This document shows, one piece after another, positions 16,346-24,001 of a stretch of 64,000 nucleotides of DNA. The translations under genes and the position numbers were made by a program. Origin of the DNA: Methylobacteriaceae bacterium. GTDB taxonomy: Bacteria; Pseudomonadota; Alphaproteobacteria; Rhizobiales; Beijerinckiaceae. Where the stretch lies: positions 682,001 to 746,000 of the forward strand of contig JACKJC010000002.1 in assembly GCA_020638195.1 (NCBI GenBank). The letters run 5' to 3'. How positions within the stretch are numbered: the stretch's first letter is position 1; each line of letters starts with the position of its first letter. Under the pieces are notes generated by a model that saw only the letters and a list, made by a program, of their open reading frames with translations, was not told the origin of the DNA and made no database searches.

Positions 16346-17169
16346 GCGAACAGGTTTTCATCGACGCTAACGGCGCGCGAATCCCAGCGCTCGGCTTCGG
16401 CACATGGCAGTTGCGCGAGGAGGCCTGCGTGACTGCGGTCGAAACCGCACTCTCTTGTGGCTATCGCCATTTCGACACCGCGCGCATGTACGGCAACGAG
16501 AAAGCGGTGGGGCATGGGCTGCGCGGCTCGGGCCTCAAGCGCGACGACGTGTTCGTGACGACCAAGGTCTGGCGCGACGACATTTCCTCGGGCGCGCTCG
16601 AACGTTCGGCGGAGGCGAGCTTGCGCGACCTCGGGCTCGATTCCGTCGATCTGTTGCTCATCCACTGGCCGAATGCTTCGATCCCGCTGAAGGATTCGAT
16701 CGCAGCGCTCTGCAACGCGCGCAGGCGTGGACTGGCGCGCAACATCGGCGTCTCGAATTTCTCCGTCGCCCTGCTGAACGAGGCGGCGGCGCTCTCGAGC
16801 GAGCCGCTGGTCGCCAACCAGTGCGAATATCATCCGCGTCTCGACCAGAGCGCTGTCATCGCCGCGTGCCGGCGACATGGACTCGCCTTCGTCTCCTATT
16901 CGCCGCTGGGCAAAGGCGATCTGCTGGCGGAGCCTGTTATCACGGACATTGCTCAACGCGTGGCGCGAAAGCCATCGCAGGTCGTGCTGCGCTGGCATGT
17001 GCAGCAGGGCGTCGCGGCCATTCCGCGTTCGGGTTCGCCGGCGCATATCCGCGACAATTTCGACGTGTTCGATTTCGCGCTGTCCGACGCGGACATGGCC
17101 GCGATATCCGGATTGCGCAGAGGCAACGGCCGCATGGTGGACATGGGTTGGGTCGCATGGGACGGATGA
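16342..17169 (+). CDS. Aldo/keto reductase
   Basis: NADPH-dependent carbonyl reductase of 275 residues, close to bacterial 2,5-diketo-D-gluconate reductase types. The catalytic tetrad is intact: Asp45, Tyr50 (ARMYGNE), Lys75 (TTKVW) and His108 (LLIHWP). It also shows GVSNFS and the NADP-binding IPRSGSPAHIRDN. The substrate is not assignable. It begins within the stop of the methyltransferase gene, so translation is coupled. Confidence 0.94.
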   Translation: MSEQVFIDANGARIPALGFGTWQLREEACVTAVETALSCGYRHFDTARMYGNEKAVGHGLRGSGLKRDDVFVTTKVWRDDISSGALERSAEASLRDLGLDSVDLLLIHWPNASIPLKDSIAALCNARRRGLARNIGVSNFSVALLNEAAALSSEPLVANQCEYHPRLDQSAVIAACRRHGLAFVSYSPLGKGDLLAEPVITDIAQRVARKPSQVVLRWHVQQGVAAIPRSGSPAHIRDNFDVFDFALSDADMAAISGLRRGNGRMVDMGWVAWDG

Positions 17170-17197
17170 CCGCGTCCACATCTTCAAGGGGTTCGTC

Positions 17198-17989
17198 GTG
17201 TTCTTCGTGATCGCCAAGACGCTGGGCGTGATGGCGCAGGCGCCGCAGATCTTCTTCGAACTGCTGGCGGTCGGCGTCGCGCTGTTGTGGACCCGCTGGC
17301 GGCGCGCGGGGCGCACCCTGGCCACGACGATGACAATCGTGATCGTGCTCTTCGCGGTCACGCCGCTGGCGATGATTTTCGTGCGACCGCTGGAAGATCG
17401 TTTTCCACATCCCGATCTGACGACCGCGCCGACCGGGATCATCGTGCTCGGCGGCGCGATGGACGAGGGCGTCACGCGCGCCCGCAAGACGCCGGCGCTC
17501 AACGACGCGGCTGAACGGTTGACCGAGCCGGTCGCGCTGCTGCGCCGCTATCCTGATGCGCGCCTCGTGTTTTCGGGCGGCAGCGGGCGCCTGAATCCGG
17601 CCGCATGGACGGAATCGGACGTCGCGCGCATGCTTTGGCAGTCGCTCGGCGTGCCTGACCAGCGCATGTCCTTCGAGGACCGTTCGCGCGACACATGGGA
17701 GAACGCCGTCTTCACCAAAGAGCTGGTGAAACCGAAGCCGGGCGAACGCTGGCTGCTGGTGACCTCGGCCATGCACATGCCGCGCTCGGTCGGCATCTTC
17801 CGCAAGATCGGATTCGATGTGGTTCCCTATCCGGTCGACTACCAGACCGGCGGCGGCCGCGGCGATTTCTTCGGCTTTCGCCGGCCGGGCGAGGCCTTCC
17901 GCGTGCTGGAGACGGCCTCGCACGAATGGATCGGGCTCGTGTCCTACTGGCTCAGCGGCAAGACATCGGCGCTGTTTCCGGGACCGTGA
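17198..17989 (+). CDS. YdcF/ElyC-like DUF218 membrane protein
   Basis: 263 residues with two N-terminal transmembrane helices (about 10-28 and 36-58), then a periplasmic DUF218 domain with GIIVLGGAMDEG, LVFSGGSG, DRSRDTWENA and LLVTSAMHMPRS. ElyC-type proteins affect undecaprenyl-phosphate and envelope homeostasis; the precise activity is unclear. The GTG at 17198 is chosen because AAGGGG lies 6 nt upstream and it directly precedes the first membrane helix. It lies 28 bp after the aldo/keto reductase. Confidence 0.88.
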   Translation: MFFVIAKTLGVMAQAPQIFFELLAVGVALLWTRWRRAGRTLATTMTIVIVLFAVTPLAMIFVRPLEDRFPHPDLTTAPTGIIVLGGAMDEGVTRARKTPALNDAAERLTEPVALLRRYPDARLVFSGGSGRLNPAAWTESDVARMLWQSLGVPDQRMSFEDRSRDTWENAVFTKELVKPKPGERWLLVTSAMHMPRSVGIFRKIGFDVVPYPVDYQTGGGRGDFFGFRRPGEAFRVLETASHEWIGLVSYWLSGKTSALFPGP

Positions 17990-17990
17990 C

Positions 17991-18284
17991 TCAATCGCTG
18001 CGCGGCAATCCCAGCCTGATCACGCCCTTCACATCGTCGGGATCGGCAGGCTTGCCCTTGCGATAGATGACGAGACGGCCTTCGCGGGCCAGCCCCTTGG
18101 CTGTTGCGCGCACGCGCGGCAACCATTTGCGCCAGCCGAGTTCATCCTCGCCGCGCTCGGTGGCGATGCGTTTGGCGGCGTCCTCCGGCGAAATGGTCTT
18201 CGTGGCGCCGCGTGAAGATATTTCGGCGAAGACGGCTGCGGCGACGATGTCGGCGTCGGCGTTCGAATCTTTGGTGTCGGGCAT
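17991..18284 (-). CDS. DUF3253 domain protein
   Basis: 97-residue winged-helix-like protein matching DUF3253: KTISPEDAAKRIA, then WRKWLPRVRATAKGLAREGRLVIYRKG and a terminal GVIRLGLPRSD. The role of the family is not established; the layout resembles a small DNA-binding domain. It converges on the DUF218 gene with a 1-bp gap and precedes a DUF599 gene end on the other side. Confidence 0.8.
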   Translation of the reverse strand: MPDTKDSNADADIVAAAVFAEISSRGATKTISPEDAAKRIATERGEDELGWRKWLPRVRATAKGLAREGRLVIYRKGKPADPDDVKGVIRLGLPRSD

Positions 18285-18314
18285 GAGGCGTGATGCGCGC
18301 CGGCCGAAGCGCCG

Positions 18315-19016
18315 TCAAGCTGGCGGCGGGTCTTCGTCTCCGCGCGTCAGGGCGTCCAGCGCGTCTGAATGGAACTGGCGGCGGTATATCACCACCATGA
18401 TGAGCGCCGTCGTCAGCAGGAAAACCCAGGGACCGAGAAACCAGCCGAGATAGGCGAAAGAGAAGAACAGGGCGCGCTGGCCGTCGGCGAAATGCCGCCC
18501 GGCGACCGTGTTCATGCCTGCAGCGCGCCGCGCCGCTTTTTCGCGCGCAATTGCATCGGGCGAGGTCGCCGGCGGCGTCGCGCCAATCAGGATCGCGGAA
18601 TAATTGTAGAGCCGATAGGACCAGCCGAACTTGAAGAAGGCGTAGCCGTAGATCGCCATCAGGCCGATCGTCTTCATTTCCCACAGTCCGCGCGAAATCG
18701 CCGGCGCGAAGGGGAGTTCCGCGAACAGCCGCAGCACGTCGTCGGTCGAACGCAACACGGTCGCCGCGCCGCCGATGGCGATCAGCGACGCCGAGGCGAA
18801 GAAGGCCGTGCCGTTCTGCAGCGTCGAGGTGATGGCGGTGTCGACGATGCGCACTTCGCGGCGCGCCATTTCGTTCATCCAGACGTCGCGCTGCGCGTTC
18901 ATCAACGCGTTGAGGCCGGGGTTTTGGCGATGCCGGAACTTTATGTAGCGGCCATACCCCATCCAGGCGACGAGAAAGGCGAGGAGGGCGGCGGCGTCCG
19001 CCGTGTAGGAGAGCAT
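18315..19016 (-). CDS. DUF599 membrane protein
   Basis: 233 residues with four or so transmembrane segments: an N-terminal helix (AALLAFLVAWMGYGRYI), a middle pair (FFASASLIAIGGAA and IGLMAIYGYAFFKFGWSYRLYNY), and C-terminal helices (ALFFSFAYLGWFLGPWVFLL). WMNEMARREVRIVDTAI and NGTAFFASAS are typical of DUF599. Function is unknown. The ATG at 19016 matches the start of the conserved sequence; longer upstream frames lack family similarity. Confidence 0.88.
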   Translation of the reverse strand: MLSYTADAAALLAFLVAWMGYGRYIKFRHRQNPGLNALMNAQRDVWMNEMARREVRIVDTAITSTLQNGTAFFASASLIAIGGAATVLRSTDDVLRLFAELPFAPAISRGLWEMKTIGLMAIYGYAFFKFGWSYRLYNYSAILIGATPPATSPDAIAREKAARRAAGMNTVAGRHFADGQRALFFSFAYLGWFLGPWVFLLTTALIMVVIYRRQFHSDALDALTRGDEDPPPA

Positions 19017-19097
19017 GTCGAGAAGTCCGGTCTGGCAGGCCCGCCGCGCAGTTGATTTTTGCCGCGCGCTCCCCTCTATCTGTGGCAGGAGGACACA

Positions 19098-19517
19098 ATG
19101 GCGCAAGAGATCACGGTCGGAATCAAGAAGTTGATCGACGAGGCTAATGCGGAGATCGAGACGCTGACGGTCGAGCAGGCGATCGCGCTGCACGGGCGCG
19201 ACGACGTGACGATTGTCGATCTGCGCGATCCCCGCGAGATGGAGCGCGAGGGCCATATTCCCGGCACGTTCCACTGTCCGCGCGGCATGCTGGAATTCTG
19301 GATCGATCCCGCCAGCCCCTATGCCAAGCCGCAGTTCCAGGAAGACAAGAAATTCGTCTTCTTCTGCGCCGGCGGCCTGCGCTCGGCTCTGGCCGCGCAT
19401 ACGGCGCACAAGATGGGGCTGAAGCCCGTCGCGCATATCGAAGGCGGCTACGGCGCCTGGAAGAAGGCCGGCGGACCGACGGAAGCTTGGGTTCCCAGGG
19501 CGCGCAAGGGCGGCTGA
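19098..19517 (+). CDS. Rhodanese-like sulfurtransferase
   Basis: 139-residue single-domain rhodanese. VDLRDPREMEREGHIPG is the CH2A-like motif, and the active-site loop FFCAGGLRSA places the persulfide-forming Cys at residue 90. A strong AGGAGGA ribosome-binding site sits 4 nt before the ATG. The sulfur acceptor is unknown. The next gene starts 1 nt after the stop, so it is co-transcribed with a GST-like protein. Confidence 0.93.
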   Translation: MAQEITVGIKKLIDEANAEIETLTVEQAIALHGRDDVTIVDLRDPREMEREGHIPGTFHCPRGMLEFWIDPASPYAKPQFQEDKKFVFFCAGGLRSALAAHTAHKMGLKPVAHIEGGYGAWKKAGGPTEAWVPRARKGG

Positions 19518-19518
19518 G

Positions 19519-20178
19519 GTGGCGCTCACCCTCGTCATCGGCAACAAGAGCTATTCGTCCTGGTCGATGCGGCCGTGGATGTTGCTCGACGCCTTCGGCA
19601 TTCCGTTCTCGGAAGTCGTCATCCCGCTCTATGTCGAGGGCTCGAAGGAACAGATCCTGAAGTATACGCCGTCGGGCAAGGTGCCGACGCTGATCGATGG
19701 CGATGTGACAGTCTGGGATTCGCTGTCGATCTGCGAATATGTGGCGGAGAAATTTCCGGATCGCGCGATCTGGCCACGCGATGCGAAGGCGCGGGCGCTG
19801 GCGCGCTCGATGTCGGCGGAAATGCATTCGTCCTTTCAGGCTTTGCGCCAGCAGTGCGGGATGGTCGTGCACCGCACGAAGGGCCCGGTCGATTTTTCGC
19901 CCGAGACGCTGGCCGACATTGCGCGGATCGAAGCCATGTGGGCGAATGCCCGCGAACAATTCGGGCAGGGCGGGCCGTTCCTGTTTGGCGCATTCTGCGC
20001 CGCCGACGCCATGTATGCGCCGGTCGTCTGCCGTTTCGACGTCTACCAGCCGAAGCTTTCAGCCGCGACGCGCGCCTATATGGACGCCGTGATGGCGACG
20101 CCCGCGTGGACAAAATGGATGGCGGGCGCGGCGAGCGAAACCTGGCGCATCCCGCGCTTCGAGCCGCAGCCGGCCTGA
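19519..20178 (+). CDS. Glutathione S-transferase family protein
   Basis: 219 residues, GTG start directly after the rhodanese stop. The N-terminal thioredoxin-like domain begins NKSYSSWSMRPWM, resembling the zeta-class SSxSxR active-site region, with cis-Pro in KVPTLIDG and glutathione-binding WDSLSICEY. The C-terminal helical domain includes FGAFCAADAMYAPV. It may be a maleylacetoacetate-isomerase-like or general GST; no aromatic catabolism genes are adjacent. It is likely one transcript with the rhodanese and the SDR downstream. Confidence 0.92.
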   Translation: MALTLVIGNKSYSSWSMRPWMLLDAFGIPFSEVVIPLYVEGSKEQILKYTPSGKVPTLIDGDVTVWDSLSICEYVAEKFPDRAIWPRDAKARALARSMSAEMHSSFQALRQQCGMVVHRTKGPVDFSPETLADIARIEAMWANAREQFGQGGPFLFGAFCAADAMYAPVVCRFDVYQPKLSAATRAYMDAVMATPAWTKWMAGAASETWRIPRFEPQPA

Positions 20179-20197
20179 AGAAGAATCTGGAGGAAAC

Positions 20198-20953
20198 ATG
20201 ACGCAACGCAAGGTCGCTCTCATCACCGGCGGCTCGGCCGGCATCGGCAAGGCTTCGGCCATCGCGTTGGCGAAGGCGGGGTGGGATGTCGTCGTCACCG
20301 GCCGCCGAAAGGATTTGCTGGATCAGGTGGCGGCCGAGGCGCGCACGCATGGCGCGCGCGCGATCGGCGTGGTCTGCGACGTCGGCAAGCCGGATTCGGT
20401 GAAGGCCTTGTTCGACGCCGTCATGGCCGAATTCGGCCATCTGCATCTTCTCTTCAATAATGCCGGCATCGGCGCGCCGGGCATCAATCTCGAAGACCTC
20501 ACCTACGAGCAGTGGCAGGCGGTGGTGGACACCAATCTCACCGGCCCGTTCCTGTGCACGCAGCACGCCTTTCGCATCATGAAGGATCAGAACCCGATCG
20601 GCGGGCGCATCATCAACAACGGTTCGATCTCGGCGCATGCGCCGCGCCCGAACACGGCGCCCTACACGTCGACCAAGCACGCGATGACGGGCCTGACGAA
20701 ATCGACCGCGCTCGACGGCCGCAAATACAACATCGCCTGCGGGCAGATCGATATCGGCAACGCCGACACCGACATGGGCGGCCGCATGAAGGCCGGCGTG
20801 CCGCAGGCGAACGGCCAGATCATGCCCGAAGCGGTGATGGACCCCGAGCATGTCGCGAACGCCGTCGTGCACATGGCCAGTCTGCCGCTGGAATCCAACG
20901 TGCTGTTCATGACGATCATGGCGACCAAGATGCCGTTCGTCGGGCGGGGGTAG
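20198..20953 (+). CDS. Short-chain dehydrogenase/reductase
   Basis: 251-residue classical SDR. The nucleotide-binding motif is GGSAGIG (11-17), with NNAGIG, the catalytic Ser in NNGSISAHAP, and the YTSTK active-site pair. The substrate is unknown. AGGAGG-like GGAGGAAAC precedes the ATG. It lies 19 bp after the GST gene and ends one base before the convergent gene on the minus strand. Confidence 0.94.
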   Translation: MTQRKVALITGGSAGIGKASAIALAKAGWDVVVTGRRKDLLDQVAAEARTHGARAIGVVCDVGKPDSVKALFDAVMAEFGHLHLLFNNAGIGAPGINLEDLTYEQWQAVVDTNLTGPFLCTQHAFRIMKDQNPIGGRIINNGSISAHAPRPNTAPYTSTKHAMTGLTKSTALDGRKYNIACGQIDIGNADTDMGGRMKAGVPQANGQIMPEAVMDPEHVANAVVHMASLPLESNVLFMTIMATKMPFVGRG

Positions 20954-21742
20954 CTATTTCAGCTGAACTGCGTTGAAGGTCCCATCCGGCGTCGTCCCGC
21001 GCTTTTTCGGATCCCACCAGAACTTTCCGAAAATGTTGTCGCTGTTCAGCTTGATCTCATAGTAGCCGCCGTATCCGCCAACCGGCTGGATGATGTAGAG
21101 GCCACTCTGGCTCGTGAATGGCGTAACCTTGCATTCGCTGAGCTTGCGGAGATCGAAGCATAGCCTCACCTGGCTGTTCTGCAGCAGTTCGATCGACAGC
21201 TGCTGCCCGGGCTTGCCGACAGGCTTGTCGAAGATGAGCAGCGGGCGCGACCATGCCCAATAGCCGGACCACCTGACATTATTGCCTGTCTTTGGCGGTT
21301 CGACGGGTTTGCGCGAACTGGAGATGAATGCGCCTATCGCGTCGGGGGCAGTGTTGCGGGCGGCAATACCTTTCCGCCAGTAGCGCCCGGCGAGCTCCTC
21401 GCCGCCGTTCTCAGCCTTGAGTTCGAAGTATCCGCCGTCGGCCGTCGAGAACGTGTCGACGCCGTTCGTGGACGCATGTGTCACTGTCTGGCAGCCCCTG
21501 TTGTAGCAATAGCGCGCGGTTGGCGATTTCAGCCACTCGTAGCTCGACGTGTTGTCCGCCATGCCGTTCCTCCAGACCCATTGTCCGATCCAGCGAAACT
21601 TCATATCCATCTTGATCTGAGCGAGTTGAATTTCTCCACTGGTCTGCTTCGATGCCGGTTCGGCGAACGGCAAAGGACCGCCCAGCGCCGCCGTCGCCAA
21701 AGCCGCCACGCCGACAATGGCACCCCCAATCGCTGCCTTCAT
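20954..21742 (-). CDS. Secreted two-repeat protein of unknown function
   Basis: 262 residues with an N-terminal signal or anchor segment (AAIGGAIVGVAALATAALGG). No family is recognised. The mature part looks like two diverged copies of one module: WIGQWVWRNG...GYFELKAENG...GRYWRKG (about 52-126) and WSGYWAWSRP...GYYEIKLNSD...GKFWWDPKKRG (about 157-250). Both are rich in Trp, Tyr and Gly, suggesting small beta domains. Two Cys pairs (CYNRGC, and CFDLRKLSEC) sit in equivalent positions of the two copies and may form disulfides. AT content and codon use look slightly different from the neighbours, which could indicate recent acquisition. Confidence 0.65.
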   Translation of the reverse strand: MKAAIGGAIVGVAALATAALGGPLPFAEPASKQTSGEIQLAQIKMDMKFRWIGQWVWRNGMADNTSSYEWLKSPTARYCYNRGCQTVTHASTNGVDTFSTADGGYFELKAENGGEELAGRYWRKGIAARNTAPDAIGAFISSSRKPVEPPKTGNNVRWSGYWAWSRPLLIFDKPVGKPGQQLSIELLQNSQVRLCFDLRKLSECKVTPFTSQSGLYIIQPVGGYGGYYEIKLNSDNIFGKFWWDPKKRGTTPDGTFNAVQLK

Positions 21743-22026
21743 AAGTCGTACTCCCTTTCGGCCGTGAATTTCTTCGAGTCAGAGGGCCAAGTCCACTTTC
21801 GACGTTCAACTCGAGACCGGTCGACGGCGACCGCAGACGTCCGCCCGAGAGCAGTGCAAGATCTTCGCCAGTGGATACGCGCATTTCGCCAGGCCGCGAA
21901 TGGTCAGAAGCGGCCTTGAGGAAGGCGCAGACGGGGTTGCGCTCGCAGTCCGCCCAACACAAACTCAAGATAGCAGCTTGTCATCACGGTTGCTCGCTGG
22001 CCGCCGCATTCGGCTAGACTGCCCCC

Positions 22027-22464
22027 ATGCCCCTTCACCTTCTCAAGCTCTGCGTCGGCGCCGAATCCATCGCCGATCTCGAACACTGGATCGCGCAGCG
22101 CCTCGCCATCCAGAAAAAGCGCGGGGAGACGCCCGAGCATGTCCACACGACGCGGATGACGCCGAAGCGGCGTGACGAACTGCTCGACGGCGGGTCGCTC
22201 TACTGGGTCATCAAGGGGCAGGTCGCGGCGCGCGAACGGCTCCTCGACCTGCGCCCGGTCGTCGGCGCCGATGGAATCGGGCGGACCGAGCTGGTGTTGA
22301 GCGGCGACGTCGTTCCCGTGCATCCGCGCCCGTGCCGGCCGTTTCAGGGGTGGCGCTATCTGCCCGAGAAGGATGCGCCGGCCGATCTCGGCAAGTCCTC
22401 GGGCGCCATCGCCGAAATGCCCGAGGAGCTGCGGCGCGAATTGCGCGAACTCGGATTGCTCTGA
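22027..22464 (+). CDS. DUF1489 family protein
   Basis: 145-residue conserved alphaproteobacterial protein of unknown function. It shows LLKLCVGAESI, HTTRMTPKRRDELLDGGSLY, VIKGQVAARERLLDLRP and the basic Pro-rich PVHPRPCRPFQGWRYL, all typical of DUF1489. Soluble, no signal peptide. It is followed after 73 bp by the VWA protein and the membrane DnaJ protein. Confidence 0.93.
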   Translation: MPLHLLKLCVGAESIADLEHWIAQRLAIQKKRGETPEHVHTTRMTPKRRDELLDGGSLYWVIKGQVAARERLLDLRPVVGADGIGRTELVLSGDVVPVHPRPCRPFQGWRYLPEKDAPADLGKSSGAIAEMPEELRRELRELGLL

Positions 22465-22537
22465 GGCTGTCGCCCGCCTCTTGCGCGCGGCGGCGGCGGA
22501 TACGATCTATGGGGTCCGGCCGACGTGGAACAGTGAC

Positions 22538-23242
22538 ATGAGCCAGCTCCCCGACAGCGCCCGAAAAGCGAGCGCAGAGGTCGAGACCTTTCTTTCTCGC
22601 GCCGCGAAGGTTCCCGCGCCCGCAGACGGCAGGGGCCGGCTGATCTTCGCGCTCGACGCCACGATGAGCCGCCAGCCGACCTGGGACATGGCGCAGAGCC
22701 TGCAGCAGCGCATGTTCACGGAAACCGAGGCGCTCGGCGGGCTCGACGTGCAGCTCGTGTATTTCCGGGGGCTCGCCGAATGTCGCGCCTCTCGCTTCGT
22801 GTCGCAGGGGGCAGGGCTCGCCGCCGTCATGTCGAAGATCGATTGCCGGGGCGGCAATACACAGATCGAGAAGGTTCTGCGACATGCGCGCGACGAAGCG
22901 AAGGCCGCGCCGGTCGGGGCGCTGGTTTTCGTCGGCGACGCCATGGAGGAGAATGTCGATCGGCTGTGCGCGCTCGCCGGCGAACTCGCGTTGCGCGGGG
23001 TGAAGGCCTTCATGTTCCACGAGGGCGGCGACGCGCATGCGGGCGCGGCTTTCCGGGAGATCGCGCGGCTGACGGGCGGCGCTTATGCTGCCTTCGATTC
23101 CGGCGCGCCGAAAAAGCTCGCGTCGCTCCTCGGGGCGGCGGCGGCTTACGCCGCCGGGGGCTTTGCAGCGCTGGAAGCGCAAGCGAAAAAGGGCAATGTG
23201 GACGCCAGACTGCTGATCGAGCAGATGGGCGAGCGAGGCTGA
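22538..23242 (+). CDS. VWA-like domain protein
   Basis: 234 residues. A von Willebrand A-like fold is suggested by LIFALDATMSRQPTW, where DATMS (Asp40, Thr42, Ser44) is a variant of the DxSxS metal site, and by the later GGNTQIEKVL and VFVGDAMEENVD. It ends with a helical Ala-rich tail. No membrane segment or signal peptide. The family is uncharacterised. The gene is 1 bp from a DnaJ-domain membrane protein and downstream of DUF1489. The ATG is chosen by the sequence start and GGAA upstream. Confidence 0.82.
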   Translation: MSQLPDSARKASAEVETFLSRAAKVPAPADGRGRLIFALDATMSRQPTWDMAQSLQQRMFTETEALGGLDVQLVYFRGLAECRASRFVSQGAGLAAVMSKIDCRGGNTQIEKVLRHARDEAKAAPVGALVFVGDAMEENVDRLCALAGELALRGVKAFMFHEGGDAHAGAAFREIARLTGGAYAAFDSGAPKKLASLLGAAAAYAAGGFAALEAQAKKGNVDARLLIEQMGERG

Positions 23243-23243
23243 T

Positions 23244-23963
23244 GTGCCGCAACTGATCCTGGCGATGGCGATTTTGTTCGGCGGCTACTGGCTGCTGAAA
23301 CTGTTCGCTCGCACGCCGCCGGCTGTGATCGCGCGCTGGATTCGCGGCGTCGGCGGCGCCTCGGCAATCGGCGCCGGCTTGCTGCTGCTGCTGCGCGGCG
23401 CCTTCCCGGCCGCCGGCGTGTTCGCCGCGCTGGGCGCGCTGATCCTGGGGCAGGGGCGGTTTCCGAAGGAGTGGCCGTTCGCTCGGTCGAAGGGACCGGG
23501 CGTTTCGCGGGTCCGTTCGGCCATGATCGAGATGGAGCTCGACCACGCCACCGGCGCCATGTCGGGCGTCATTCTCGTCGGGCCGCAGGAAGGACGCTCG
23601 CTCGACACGCTGGCGCGGCCGGCGTGCGAGGATCTCTACCGTCAGTGTCTCGTCGACGATCCCGACGGCGCGCGCCTGCTAGAGGCTTATCTCGACCGCC
23701 GGTTTCCCGGCTGGCGTCAGGCAGGAGAGGGATACGAGGACGCGGGGGGCGGCGGCGGCACGCGCACGCGGGCCCGCAACGCCGCCATGTCCGAGGATGA
23801 AGCGTATGAGGTGCTCGGCCTTCGCAAGGGAGCCAGCCGCGAGGACATTTCGCGCGCGCACCGGACGCTGATGAAGAAACTGCACCCCGACCAGGGGGGG
23901 TCTACGAATCTGGCGGCCCGGGTCAACGAAGCCAAGGACGTCCTGATGCGCCGTCATTCCTGA
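23244..23963 (+). CDS. Membrane-anchored DnaJ-domain protein
   Basis: 239 residues, GTG start 1 bp after the VWA gene. Two N-terminal hydrophobic segments (about 2-20 and 35-65) are followed by a middle domain (SAMIEMELDHATGAMSGVIL) and a C-terminal J domain (about 183-239) with the HPD motif in KKLHPDQGG, needed to stimulate Hsp70 ATPase. This is the inverted layout (J domain at the C-terminus) seen in DjlA-like and other alphaproteobacterial membrane J proteins. It probably recruits DnaK to the membrane; the target is unknown. Confidence 0.9.
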   Translation: MPQLILAMAILFGGYWLLKLFARTPPAVIARWIRGVGGASAIGAGLLLLLRGAFPAAGVFAALGALILGQGRFPKEWPFARSKGPGVSRVRSAMIEMELDHATGAMSGVILVGPQEGRSLDTLARPACEDLYRQCLVDDPDGARLLEAYLDRRFPGWRQAGEGYEDAGGGGGTRTRARNAAMSEDEAYEVLGLRKGASREDISRAHRTLMKKLHPDQGGSTNLAARVNEAKDVLMRRHS

Positions 23964-24001
23964 AACTCCAACTCGAACTTTTCGATCCGCGCCATCGCGC
24001 A

